64,000 nucleotides of DNA from NCBI GenBank assembly GCA_022113835.1, contig JAILWY010000026.1, forward strand, positions 10,071,001 to 10,135,000, given 5' to 3'. Source of the stretch: Atopsyche davidsoni (lineage: Eukaryota > Arthropoda > Insecta > Trichoptera > Hydrobiosidae). Below the pieces are notes generated by a model. It did no database searches. It was not told the origin of the DNA and saw only the letters and a program-made list of their open reading frames with translations. The position numbers and the translations under genes are program-made. This document shows, one piece after another, positions 1-13,295 of this stretch. Position 1 is the first letter of the stretch. Every line of letters begins with the position of its first letter.

Positions 1-3000
1 GTCTACTAGCAGCTCTCGCTGGCGTTACTTGGGAGCTCGAAATAAAATGGCGGCGTGCTTGACCGGAAAATATTTTTTCTCGGAAGTCTGTCTTCGCGAC
101 TCCGGCTGTCAGGCCGCTAAGTGCTCGCTGCAGTATTCCCGAAGAGACGCTAAAATTATGTTCTCTTCCGGAGAAATGCTCAGCCGGTCTTAGGGGGGTA
201 TTACATCATCTCGATATTTTATCAGATTCTTTGGTCAAAAATATTACTGATATTTTCGTTTTATAAATGGAAAAATCAGGAAAATATTTTATCCAAAAAA
301 TATTAAAATGGGGTTCCACTGTGTAGTTTCCGTCAAAAATACTGTCAGTTGTATGACTTATAAGTTAAAATGGTTATAAGCAATATTTATCAACTTATGT
401 TATTAATGGTCGTAATAAAGTACTATCTCAATATCCAAATTCATATGAATTATTCAATCACATTCATTTGATCGCAGTATTTCTTTTGATTGTGAATACC
501 TGAAAAAGACTTCAAGCTATGTTTTATGTAAATTATTGATTTATTATTGGAGAAATCGTTTTGAGTTCCACGAAAACATAATATATTTTTTAACAAAATT
601 TAACTGCTGTTTATTTTATATTTGACGAGATTCGATAATCATTATTCATGAACTAACAAATGGCAATATATAAAAGACAGTTTGACAGTCATTCTATTTG
701 TTCACAAAATTTATTAAAAACCTATGACTTAATATATGCAAGAGCCTTTTTTATCATAAAAAACAGGACATAAGGGCTTATATAAAATTTTAAGAACGGT
801 TTTTCGTAAGAGTAACACTATCACTTATTTATATTAAGTAGAATTATGTCCGAAAAAAATTGCACTTAATAATTTGATAGTGTAATACTTTCTTTAAAAA
901 AAAGGAAAGGCTCGCGTGGCATTCGTTACTCTTTGACGTTTTTTAAATAAACTGAGAAAAGAGCAAAATAAATATGAAATACGAAAACGTGAATAATTTT
1001 CAAAGTACATCTCAGCTGCTGGATCTCAGATAATTTTAAGTTGGGGTTTCTTGAGATCGGGTATATTAATAAACCCCGGGAGGTAATCTATTCGCTATTC
1101 TGTTTGTGGATTCTGCAAGTATAAGGCTAATTCTAACTCCCTTAGTTTCAGATAGTGAGTTGAGCTTAGAGCGATATTCATTAAGTGATATTCAGCTTAT
1201 TTATATTCCTTGTATATATGTAGAATAATAATTTATTTATATATATATATAAAGTGTAAAAGCAGTGTATGATGACATTAAACTATGGATTAATCTAAAC
1301 CTGCTCTGGCAAATGACTGTGTTTAAGGCGGCTAACGTCCTGAGTCAGGATCAATTTTGATATCGTAGTTTAATTTGTATGTAATATGTACTACCCAACC
1401 CCGCTATACACAGGCTCTTAACTGGATAATAAAATTTAATAACTAAAAAAAAAAAACTAAATTACAAAACATAGCGCATTTTTTCATCAATAACAATCGT
1501 GTCTCGTAGCGTGAATATTTGAGTAAATGCCGCGTTCCTTGTTAGCGCCGCTCCGTCCGCCTTTAATCCGAGCCGGCCGAATAAAAAACAACAATAACTT
1601 ACAAGCTCATTCAAATTTATGTTAATGAGATGTTACTGATGTAACACGTCCGTGTCGTGTAAACCTGCTCCGTGTGAATACAAAGTGCGAGTGGAGGAAC
1701 TAATCCCGTGTCAATCGTGACGAATGTGCGCCGAGTGGAAAGTGCTCGGCGGCCTCCGCGCGGCCCAGACGGCTGTTTACACGCAACACCTTTGATCGGT
1801 TGATTAAAATCGAGCGCTTGTTAAAGATGACTGGATTCTGCCGTGCCTATTTACATACTATAGACATCATTTATAAACCTATTTATTATATAAACATGCT
1901 TTTATAAAAGTACTCTCACAATTTGAACATCAGAATATATCCTAGCTTACAATTGATATATTCAAAAGATTTCATCCAAAAAAATTATAATTCATAATAG
2001 ATTGGCAAGAAGTTGAAACACTATACGAATGAACGAATGGTTTAATATGATGTATATAATATTGCGTTTAATTGTTAAACTTAAGGACTGTAGACATCAA
2101 CAAAAAACGTGGAGAATAAATAACATTTATTTGAATACGTTTAAAGTATACATTAATATTGTTTATAAGTGCGATCAGTCAAAACGCGGAAGCAAGCATC
2201 GTTGAGCCTGGGCGCTCGGGTTATTTTTAATATTAAATAATCTGTATCTTAGCATATCGCATTCGTATAAGGATTCATGATGCCAATAAATAATCTCAAA
2301 AATACATATTAATCATGTGAATTCTGACCCAAAAACCGCACCGAGCAGTGTCGCCACGAGGCGAGCTCCAGCCGGCACGTCCTCGTGTCGGTGTGGATTT
2401 CGCTTCTCAGATATCTCCCCGCCGTGTTACATAGCATTTTTCACAGCAAAGGCAATAAAAAAGAACTTCCCCTGAAGACACGTGAATACGCTCCGCACGA
2501 TCGGATGTAATATTGCCGCTCCTCAGGAAGTTTCGTCATTTGTGTATTCCCGCCTGGCGAGACTCCCGGGAAAATGGCACTTGCAGCTCAATGTCGCTGG
2601 CACTTTGCTGATATTTCTGTTATCAGAGCAATGCTTGGCGACACTTAAAAAAATCCCTCAATTTATTATTTATTATTTTTGAAAAGAAGAACCCACCACT
2701 TTATTTTATCAACAAATCATCATTTCTAACGACTCGTATAGATAGATACTTTTACTCCATGTATAATAATAAAAATATGGCTCTAATTTGAGTACGTCTC
2801 CTGTCCTCTATCTAGTAAAATCTTCAAATCACGATATAAATATTATATAACACTTTTGATTTAACTGTAGATATTATTTATAATTAGGAGAAATTCTCAG
2901 TTTTTCATAAAATATCCTTAATCGCTGTTTATTATAAACGACGTTCACGAAGTTAATCACAATAAATGGAGAAGAAACGAGACCTTCTTTTCAAACAACG

Positions 3001-6000
3001 TGGAAGAAAATTTACCCTTCCATGATATCCCGTGTATTGAGCAAATGAAGTGAAAATTACAAGAACCTTAATAATTAAGAGCGAAGAAGGAAGTGCCTAA
3101 TAATTCTGAATAATTACACCAGCAGTGGCGATAAACACGGAAATATGCCATGAAAGCGCTTCCTCTTCCGGGCGGAGCAAACAGCCGCCCACCGACGCGA
3201 CTACCCCGACCCTCCCACGCGCCGATAAAACAGAAACCGCGGCCCGACGACATCAATCAGATTTAATTCGCCAGAACACGAACCGCCGAGAAGGGGCAGC
3301 AGTCCCGCAAGCATCCCGATTAAACCGAGATCGCGCGGGGAGGCCTGACCCGGAGCACCATCCCTCCAGAAAAATCCCCGTTCATCCCGAAAGTGTGCAA
3401 GCCGTAAGATGTCACCCGACTCAAGTTGTACATAATCAATATACCGAATATTTTATGTTCAAATTCTTATTTCTCTTACAAGACCACGTCTAAAAAAATT
3501 ATTAAAATTCTTATCAGTGGCACGTCACGTGCGCAACGGGCTTGACTCCTAATTCGCTTTTATATCGGTCCATCGGCCGCGCGTCGCCAGCCTTCACCGA
3601 ACTCGACGCTTTTGACTCGTTTGGAGACTAACTCGGTTAAGCCAATCTGTTTCACGTCACCTTCGCGGTTCTGCAGACTCCCCCGGCGCGAGGGCGGAGA
3701 CTTAATTACAATTAAGGCCCCGCGATACACGCTGTCTACACTGCTAGCCGAACGACGGGGTGAGGTTACACTGAAAATCACGGATAATATATTAAATACC
3801 TCGTGTATACTCGTACATCTGCCTATTTTGAAAACTGATATACTAATATTTTTTTCTAGCTGCTTAAATAGAGTAGATCCTACTTGATTTCTAGAATTTT
3901 AACTCTTAAGTATTATGTATATATATGTCCCAAAAATATCAGATAATTTTTATTTTAAATATGTTATCTTGCTATCATATCAATCGTTGTAATACGTGTC
4001 ACGATAGACAAGTTGTAATTAACTAGATCAATAAAAACATACATAGTAACATTCACAATAAGAGAGCTTGATGACGACTACGATCACATGTTTTAACAAA
4101 ATATTGATTTGTCGCTATTATGATTATGAATTTAAATAAAATTTCATCGACAGTGATCATATAATTGTTATATTTATTTAGTCCTGTGTTGGTGTATTTT
4201 TGTGATGTATTTATTTTAGCATACAAATTAATGTAACCTCAGAAACAAACATTGCTAATTTAAAAGAGGGGGGAAATGTGTTTTATTCAGATAAAACTAA
4301 GGTAAATAAAAATTTTAAAAAACATTGTATCTAAGATATAAATGACATATTGCACGTCGAAAAATAATATTTATGATATTTATGTTGATAGTCAAAACTT
4401 TTATTTTTATATTTGATAAAGTAATCCGTGCACTTCAAAAGTTTTTTTATGCGCCAGCTTCTTTGAAATGCGTTATTCAACAACCACGGACGAAGTTTTC
4501 GCCAGAAATGGAGTGGCAGGTAATTGTATGCACAAGCAGGTGTGTTTTTCGGAACAAAAGTACACCTCGCCGTAAAGGAGGTTCGTGACTGAATAACCAT
4601 AAGCCATCGGGAGACTGCACAGAGCGGGCTGAAGCAGACAACGAACTCTCTGGAACTCCAATCGATGACGCGACAAGGTGAGGGCAAGCATGAAAACACC
4701 TGAGCGACATTCCCGATGAGTCCAAAGTGTCACGCATGCTTCCACAATTGGGAATTCTCATATTTAACTTTTCTAACGAGAAATATACAAAACCCAATTT
4801 AGTTGAACAAAAAGCCAATTACCCTCTAATATTAAAAAAAAAAAAAAATGGAGAATGAATGTTGCAGCTGTATTTGCTTTATACACAACATATCCTTTAA
4901 TAAATAATTGAAACAGTAAAAAAACACTTTAAAATACACCAAATATTTCGATCTCTCAGAAACTATAAGTCATTTACTTTAGTTTGTGGTCTTATTAAAA
5001 TAACAAAAAGCTAATTAGATAATTTGAACATTATTCCATTCACATGATTCACTTCGTCGTTGAAAGAAAATTATAAAAATATCATAAAAAACACAATATA
5101 TATTTTAAAGGTTTTATTAATTATTTTAAGAAAACATTGTGCTACATGCGTCTGTGACATTCTGAAAAACACATGTTCAATTATGAAATAATTTTACAAA
5201 AATATTTTTACTTTTTAATTTTTTTCTTTGAAAGCATTGTAAAAAAATATCTCTGTGAGAGGATAAAGCTTTTATGGACAGGGGGATACTTAAACGAATT
5301 AATTTGAGCGCGACCACAGCGGTGGAAGGGTGGCAGATTTTTTTGTTTTGCAGCCTGTAATTTGGGGCTCTGCATGCAGGGGTGGAGTAGGAAGATCCAG
5401 CGCGTCTCGCCGGACGAACAATTCCGAGGTGCGCGATGCATTCAGAGTCCTGCCAGGTAGCCGGTACGTGCTACATAAGGAGCAAGCTTAATATTATTGT
5501 AAATTAGCTTTGGCATGACAATGAGACCCCCCAGTACATTCAAATATTATTTATTTTAAAGCCGTATACAAAGAGTAATTTCCCATTTACTACTGGACGA
5601 TATTTGTACTGTGTCTTTACGTGTATTGAATGATAGTGATGACCTACCATCATTTTCCGGTTGTGATATACATAAAGTGTTTTCTAACTTTGTTTACGTT
5701 TTCATCATCGAATAAATACAGAAAACAGTTTCGAAGTCTTAATATTTTTCATTCTTTACGGTATGCTATTTAAGATAAGCTGTACCCTAAGTAAGATAGA
5801 ACAATAAAAAAATATATAATAAATAAATGTTTTGAAGACTGCAAACATAAGTATTTGAAATTACTTGAAATATTCATCGTTTTTCTAGACTTCGCAAAGT
5901 AAACGTCTTTTCCTGTAACGATAATGATGCTTTTTTTTTTCAATTTTAGTATTGTTTATGTTATCTTTTATAACTTTAGAAAGTATTTTATATAAGTTTA

Positions 6001-6601
6001 ATTTTAAAAATCACAAAAATTACTCACTTTCAAAAATATTCAGTCAAAGTAAAATAGAAAACAGTCTATTGTTTTCCCAAATAACTTTACTTATTAACAT
6101 TGTATAATTTTAAATACATGCTTTATTTTTAGAATATTTGTAACTCAGCGATACAAAAGTAAATCGAAATTGGTTAGGAATAGATGTTAAGTACAATAAG
6201 CCCCGAGAAACGCTCTTACAAAAAACCTTCATTGATTAGCCGGGTTTACTGGGTGAGGCACAAAAAACCTGAATCGCTACCCCTCCCTTAGCGCCGATCG
6301 ATTCCAATAAAAACAGTCGCACCCGCTGGCCCCCGCGGCCAATGGACGCCGCTCGGGTGGAGAAACCCACATTACCTCAGGAGGTTTGTTCTGCAGCGAC
6401 TTTAGTGATGGGAATAATCGCCATTACACTTTCGATCAGTTTAAATAAATTCATGAATAATTTAATTATTTATTCATTAGCTAATTTTTAAACTTCGAAA
6501 CAAATATTTTAAAATAATAAAATCTGAATTGGCTAAAAAATGAAGCAACATTGTAAAATCGTATTATGATAAATAATTAATATTTTTAACAAAATACTCG
6601 T

Positions 6602-6644
6602 GACCAGTTTCCCCGACCTTTCACGTTGGCATTATCAAACTGAG
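6602..6644. repeat. Dispersed repeat family B, copy 1
   Basis: 43 bp matching 46171..46213 at 39 positions, sharing GACCTTTCACGTTGGCA and TATCAAACTGAG. Probably the conserved core of a short interspersed element. Confidence 0.65.
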
Positions 6645-7103
6645 TGTGGGTTTTAAAAATAACAAGAGAGAGGTGCAATTATTGTCAAGTGGTAATTTAA
6701 GAATAATGTGAGTTTGATGTACCTGTCAAATGCCAAAAATATAATTGATATTTTTATGAATTATTCTATACAAAACAAATGAATTTGTGAAAGTGATTAA
6801 TTTAAGTGGTTTGGTGTGCAGCAGATAAATAACTATTAAAAAATGTGTTTGCTTGCATTCTAATATAAAAATAATGAACGAACTGTTAATTGTATAGAAA
6901 AGTATTTAATCACTGCATTATACAAATATAAATAAAACGAAATAGTTCTGGAGACTTATTGCTGTGACAGTGAGAACTGTTACACTATATAGAGGCATCG
7001 TCAATCTCCTGTTTGGTATTGACGGTTAAATTTGACGATAACTTGACAAATAAAAATAATTTTTACAGTCAATAATAAAGGTCGATAGTCTCTTAGACCA
7101 TTT

Positions 7104-7259
7104 GGTTCTTTTTCTTCGTCGGGTGCCTCTCCTCAAAGGAGGTTGGCGACCTTCTCACTAAACATAAATTTATGCTGAATTAGTGTTCATGGTTTTCTAA
7201 GGGGAAAATAGTGTAGTGGGTCCCCGGGTCCTTCCACAGTTTTATATTGGAAGGAAGGA
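7104..7259. repeat. Dispersed repeat family A, copy 1
   Basis: Contains GTGCCTCTCCTCAAAGGAGG, in which CCTCT and AGGAGG can pair, then GGTTTTCTAAGGGGAAAA, GTAGTGGGTC and CAGTTTTATATTGGAAGGA. The same blocks occur in the same order and orientation at 53261..53400. Strands of origin and family are unknown. Confidence 0.7.
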
Positions 7260-7836
7260 ATCTATTTGGTTCTATTTATATCTAAAGAAATATATTTATT
7301 TTCTGGTTGAAATTCGACTCCACGTGACAATCTAAATAATTCGATTTCGCACATCTCTACGTAAATAATTCGATAATAAATCAGGAACTTCGTGGATTGT
7401 GCCTCATACCGCGGCATTCGCACCTGGGAAACTACATAAATCAGAATCGTTATATTCTATTTCATTTAACCGCAAGTGAGACTCGGCAGGCGCCGCCCGG
7501 GCACGCCTGTCGTCGCACTCAGGTCAAACTATCATTACCTGCCCTAATTAAGACACGAATCTCCGATATAAATTATCCATTCAAAGTTTGAGTACATACC
7601 GGAATATAAAAAAATAAATATATATTCGAATGCTTAACTGCTTGTCATTCAGCGCTGGTTTGCATTGCAAATTTATAATGACTTTAAAATAAATGAAATT
7701 TTTCAGTATGTAGGTAATTCCCCTAATATTTTTTTAAAATAATAAACACTAATGAAATTAAAAACTTCATTTCATTGATATCACCGCAGGTACTGTGATT
7801 TATTTTGGGCATAAATAATACAACGTTTACACTCAC

Positions 7837-7904
7837 CGCCATTCCTCAAACACGGAAAGTCGATAAACCTCTCAGCCATCAATCATACGCGAACACGTGC
7901 TTAC
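7837..7904 (-). promoter_or_regulatory. Candidate recursive-splice site with 68-nt cryptic exon, copy 1 (stops in frame)
   Basis: On the minus strand the acceptor TTTTTATTTCCAG is fused to GTAAGCACGTG, and 68 nt later comes GGCG/GTGAGT. Length and both splice ends are identical to the copy at 26309..26376, with about 79% identity between them. In the frame set by the candidate first exon it reads GKHVFAYD and then TGA, so inclusion would truncate the protein. That suits a skipped RS-exon or a poison exon and argues against a coding exon. Conserved ends with a broken reading frame point to selection on splicing rather than on protein. Confidence 0.5.
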
Positions 7905-9273
7905 CTGGAAATAAAAATAAATACTTTGTTAAAAATGTTTGGTATTTCCAGTGTTTTTATTTATTATATTTTTCAATTGATTGAGTTATTTCTGTATTTA
8001 AAATACATCTTATACGTACTAGGTGCAAAACTTCTAAAGGCTTAAATAAATAAATTATAAATTATAGACAGTGCGTTTAGCGCATGTTTTATAAAATAAA
8101 TAGAGCACTCTTTAATCTCTCCATTAAAAAAAAATTGTTGTGTATAATAATGTTATGCATAATTTTGTTTTAAAATAAATTATAACGAAATAAAATAATT
8201 TTCATTTAATTAATATCAGTCTTTCGCCTTCAGTTCATCGCACAGACGTATTTTCATATTGGCTTATGCTATAAATTAGTGCAATTCTCCTATCTTCAAA
8301 TATTATATCTACAAAATCAATGAAAAAATAAATAAAGCTGCTTTCAAACATGATACAAGTACAGGTAAGTATACCTAAAGTATGCAAAATTGATTAATTG
8401 ATTTGTTATCCACTTTCAATGCGTACAGTATATATATACAATGATTTTTCAAATTAATGAAATAAAAGTCATGCCTCTTAAAGTAATTTCAAATCACACC
8501 TACGTTATGCATAATTTATTACCTAAATCTCGAAGCTCGAAATCCTTTGAAAAGCGGTGAAGTTTTTAAACAAGTCAGGAGCCTAATGCGGGCTTACAAG
8601 TTACCAATTCAGGATTCAAAGATCAAATTCCCAACTATTACCATTTATCAAGGAGGAGGCTAACGCCACGCACAAAGTTTCTTTAATAATATTCCAGAGA
8701 CCAATATCGTTTTAAACATTAAATTGGAGACTAAATTTCATTGCATGTTATCATCAAGAGAGTACTCTCTCTCTCTCTCGGTTTCTACCCATAAATTCAT
8801 AATATCGCCCTTGCGGGAATAACATAACATATTGAATAAATCAATATTATTTACCAAGATTTATTATTGGTCAATTTATTATTTTTACTTAACGAATATT
8901 AAAAATTGGCTCTATTATTTGAACTTAAATGTAAAAAAGAATGAAATTAAAAAGAAGAATATAAATATTGTGTTAATATGTAAAAAAAAATCAGATTTTT
9001 TCTCAACAAGTTGTTTTTACCAAATTAAAATTTGTAAACATTATCATTTTTTATAAAAATAAGCTTACAAAAATTTTGTATTACTTTATGAAATCTTAGT
9101 GTTTATTTGGTTTAGTTAATATGGTTCAAACAAGAGCAACTAAAAAAATTATCTGCAATAGTCAATTTGTATTTGGACAATTGAATCCACCATTTTAAGT
9201 TACAAATATTTAACATCATTTTATAAATCAGATAGAAGTTAAATGTCTTTTAAAAAACACCTCATATCTCCTT

Positions 9274-9288
9274 CCCCCCCCCCCCCCC
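9274..9288. repeat. C15 homopolymer
   Basis: Fifteen consecutive C, followed by TGAATGACGTCATTGG, which contains a palindromic CRE-like TGACGTCA. Confidence 0.85.
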
Positions 9289-11029
9289 TGAATGACGTCA
9301 TTGGGTTTATTTAGTTTTTTTTTCAAATGACTGCATTAGGGTAATGTTGACTAATAATTACTATATTATTTAAGATCAAAAAAGGGTACAAACTGCAAAC
9401 CGTGTAAAGTTTAAAAAAAGTTTCTGAGCGGTCGACTCAAAGAAAGTTAAAGACTTAAAATTCATAACATTACGCTTGCAAGTAAGCTAACCAAACCGGA
9501 TTTTTTTTAATTAAATAACTGAGGATGATATGAAAGGAGTACTGTTGCTTGAGTTCTTACTTTATATTACTCGCCGCATTTATTAAATACAGTATAAGGT
9601 GCATGGTGTGTCACATATCGTCCTATTGGCGCAGAAATTCTTATTCAGGTTGAGATTTAGGTTCTTTTGGTGTGATTGATCGAAAAATATATTCTAATAT
9701 TTGTGAAATTATTGCCTCTGCGCACATACACTGAAAAAAAAGAAACTTCTTTGCCATCTTTTGATTTTACATGTACAGTTCAATCAGAAATGGCCCACAC
9801 AATATAAAAAGCGTTTTATTTCAATTTAAGTTATATTTTAATCTAAGACCTTATAGGATTACTGTTAAATATGACAGCAAATATCACCAGTTGGACGATT
9901 CTACTAAAACTAAAAGCTGACATAATCCAACCAGTTTCGTTTTGTTAGTGGGTTTACTTTACAATCGTGAACAATGAAGCTTGCACCTGAAAGATTTATA
10001 TAATCTTCCCTTTTCACAAAAAATAAAATTGAATATTCATGTAATATTAAAAAAAACATAATTAAAATTTTTTTCGATTATAAATTGCAGTTTTCTTGCA
10101 AAACGTTACTTTGTGATATTTTTTAAAATTATAAATTTCTGAATATTGTCTCCCTGAGAGCTCAGCCTGCGTCAACATCCAGTGGCATTTTCCTCACTCC
10201 GCGTTTACTGTTGTTTTTGAAATACTTACATAAATTTGCATACAAAATGCACTCGTCTGCTTTAAATTCCACCAACAACGCTCAATTTAAGGGAAGAAAT
10301 TGGCTATTTATATATTTAAATCATCCGCATTTGCATAAACCGCTTCGGCACTACACGGCATTCACTCCGGCTACTATCAAACTTAATCACAATATAAGTA
10401 GGAATAGAAAATATTTAAGAGGGACCACTTCACCGCGTCTTGATAACGGTGAGAAGTTTTAATGATAAAATCACACACCTTCAAAACTTTTATTTTTATA
10501 ATTTTATGCCTTTATTAAACATATTTGATTAGATCCAGAGAAAATATTGAAGCACAAGACCACGATTACTTTTGTTTATACTAAGGTGTTTATTTTAGAT
10601 GTATCGTTGTGCTATTGAAATACGTTGATAAATCTATGAATATTCAACATTAATAAAACGATAGTAAATATACAAGTATAAACCTAGTTAATATCCAATA
10701 GTTACAAAGTAAAATAGATTTAACCCGTGTTTGTTTTAAATTTTATTTATGATACATTTATCATAATCTCCAGACAGCGAGCTTTTCGCCTGTTGAAAGT
10801 CTGAAATTATAAGAAGTATAAATCGACTATTGCGAAAAACAATAAATCTTACATTTTGCATTCATTTTGTAAATTACTAATAACGAATTAAAAAATTAAA
10901 ATATAATATATGCGGGTCCAAAGCCTGAGGCATGTGGCTTTTGATAAAAAAAATGTTTTATTGCAATCTAATAATGCTTGAATTAACAGAATAAGATTTT
11001 AATAATAACATAACCCAACAACTTTGGGT

Positions 11030-11120
11030 CTTCGTTGGCTAGTCGTGTGGTATTCTGTGGACGACATTCACACAGAAAATCCGCGCAAGGTTTCCAGCAA
11101 AGGGTTCAAATCCCAGCGTT
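11030..11120 (+). mobile_element. tRNA-like SINE head
   Basis: TTGGCTAGTCGTGTGGT (A-box-like, about 11035) and GGGTTCAAATCCC (B-box-like, 11102..11114) are about 65 nt apart on the plus strand. The B-box stem pairs, the rest of the cloverleaf does not. Confidence 0.4.
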
Positions 11121-13204
11121 ACTTTGAGATCCATTTCAGAGTGCGACGTCAGAGTTATGTTTGATTCGTGTCTCCGCGGTGGCCATCGCTTTTAGTTTAT
11201 TGTGAGCGTCGTAGAGCTGTCGTGCGGGGAAGGAACGGCTCGTCTATTTTTTTTGTTTCGGAAAGTTCTGGAAACCCGGAGTTCCCACGGCCGAGAGGAA
11301 GGAGCGAGGCGTGGCGGAGGCGCCGGCGGGCGAGACACGCGCCGCATGCTAATGCCGCACCACGCACACGCACTCCTGATAGACATTCATTTCAATTTTA
11401 AGAGAATTCGCTATTCATGACTTCATGACTATAAAACCAAGCTGAAACGTTCGTTCGTTATCATTAAGAAAAAAAAATAATTTGAAAAAAAAAATTATTG
11501 AACGAATGTCTGTTGCTTTTGGTCGGATTATACAAAGAATAAAAACAACTGGAAAGTTACATATAAATACAAAAAGTTAGAATTTTAGATGAGTCATATA
11601 ATAAATATACAAAAAAATTACTGCTTTTATATTAACTTAATAATTATTATATCAATAGCAGCAAGGAGATGGTTGCAGAGGCTATTTTTAAAAAAAACTA
11701 CAGGTCTTTTACGACATAAAAGCGTCATCCACATAAAAAGTTAAATTATCATCTTCGTCATCACAAATTATGATGATATAAAATAAATTTTAAAAAAATT
11801 CTAAGAAATATCAAGAGCAATAATGTTTTTATACAACCTCAAGCCAGATCAAGTCCGCCGATACATGGCAAATAAAAGGATTTCATAGTAGCATAGAATA
11901 TAATCTTCAATAATAATGAACACTAATTAGAAGTAACTTCTGTTTGATAAATTATTGCAGAAACTATAACTTACTTGTGTGAATAAATTAAATATTGTTG
12001 TTCAGTTATTTTATAACACAGCAACGAAAACACCTATGTATAATTTAAATTATCCGGCAACACCCTTTTGATTTGGCCTGAATTTTACAGATTAGAATAC
12101 TGTATTATTACACTACCCCTATTATCCTTGTAGTTTCTATATTATCCAACTACCCGACCGCAAAATTACAGGGTTCACAGCCAAACACAAAACACAAGGC
12201 AGCATAGACAAAGGGGATAAAAGTTGTAGCGTCGACCGCTTCAGAATTGGCTGGTTGCGGACGGCTTAATTTTCGTATAGACTTTCTTCGGACCGGCTTA
12301 TGCGGGTTCCCTTATCTGCGTGTGCTGATAATCGGCTTAGGGACCCGCCGAGTTCATCGAGAAGAACGGAAAGATCTAAGCCGCGCAGAAAACAACAGCT
12401 TACCAGCAAATCCTCTTGCGCTCTCGCGGAATAAACTAAAAATGGCCCGCGCCAAAGCACAAAGAACTAAAGTATATTATCTATTGAGATTATGACGGTG
12501 TTACGTTCTTTTACGCCTTATAAAAGAACTACAAGGTTATGTATACATAGAGAAGTCCAGCTTTTATAGCGAGACCTTTAAACAGACAATCTATAATAAA
12601 AAAATGTTAACATGGAAATTCGATACTTGTAAAAACAGTTTACAATCCGTTTTTACTTTAATTAAGACCAGCATTTGTAAGATTTCACAATACAAGAGAA
12701 ATACTCATTTGAGAGTCCCGTTGCATGAAAGGGATACGAAACAGTCTTCAAGCTTTCGGGCTATCGAGGACACGCTGACCCATATAAAAAAATATTTACT
12801 CTAATTCTTTAGGCATTTGCTGACTGTATTAGTTGAGTTAGTAAAAGTGTAAATATCGTACAATTCAAAAAAATTTATAATATTTTTTAACCCAATATGC
12901 ACTAAATATTTTATCAATAATTTATCAATAGTGATAACGTATTTTTATAATTTTGATTACTAATTATTTTATTAAATAAGTACATCGGATATAATTTTGT
13001 TTTTTTTAATAATTTAAATTGCAAAAAGTCTTGATTTTTCGAATTATACTCGAAAGTAGACAGACTTTGATCGAGATAATTGCATAAAATTTAGAGTGTT
13101 TTGATTTAGTAATAATAACACAATCACTGTCATATTGGTTTATGATAAGACATTCTATTTTAGACATTGTATAAAGATATATTTTAAAACTCACAAATGC
13201 AAAC

Positions 13205-13295
13205 CCACGATTTGAGAAATTTCGCCTGGGGTGATATTCGAACCCACAAACATTGGGTTAACGCCTCGCTGCTCTACTAACTGATTCACCAGTCT
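13205..13295 (-). mobile_element. tRNA-like SINE head
   Basis: On the minus strand TGGTGAATCAGTTAGTAGAGC resembles an A box and D arm, and GTGGGTTCGAATATCAC carries a B box with a partial T stem. Spacing between boxes is tRNA-like but the cloverleaf does not close. Confidence 0.5.

Larger units (their letters stand above)
1..7836. other. AT-rich non-coding stretch with GC-rich islands
   Basis: No supported gene. GC-richer islands lie at about 1..200, 1535..1800, 2335..2600, 3125..3780 and 6240..6400. The one at 3125..3780 includes a homeodomain-type CTTAATTACAATTAAGG. Open frames here are short or follow base composition. Repeat copies at 6602 and 7104 are listed separately. Confidence 0.6.

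Noticed and set aside
3125..3493. 122-codon plus-strand frame
   Set aside because: No recognisable domain, low-complexity composition, and it coincides with a GC-rich island.
8355..8380. Plus-strand ACAG/GTAAGT junction
   Set aside because: The upstream sequence is purine-rich and there is no plus-strand gene to use it.
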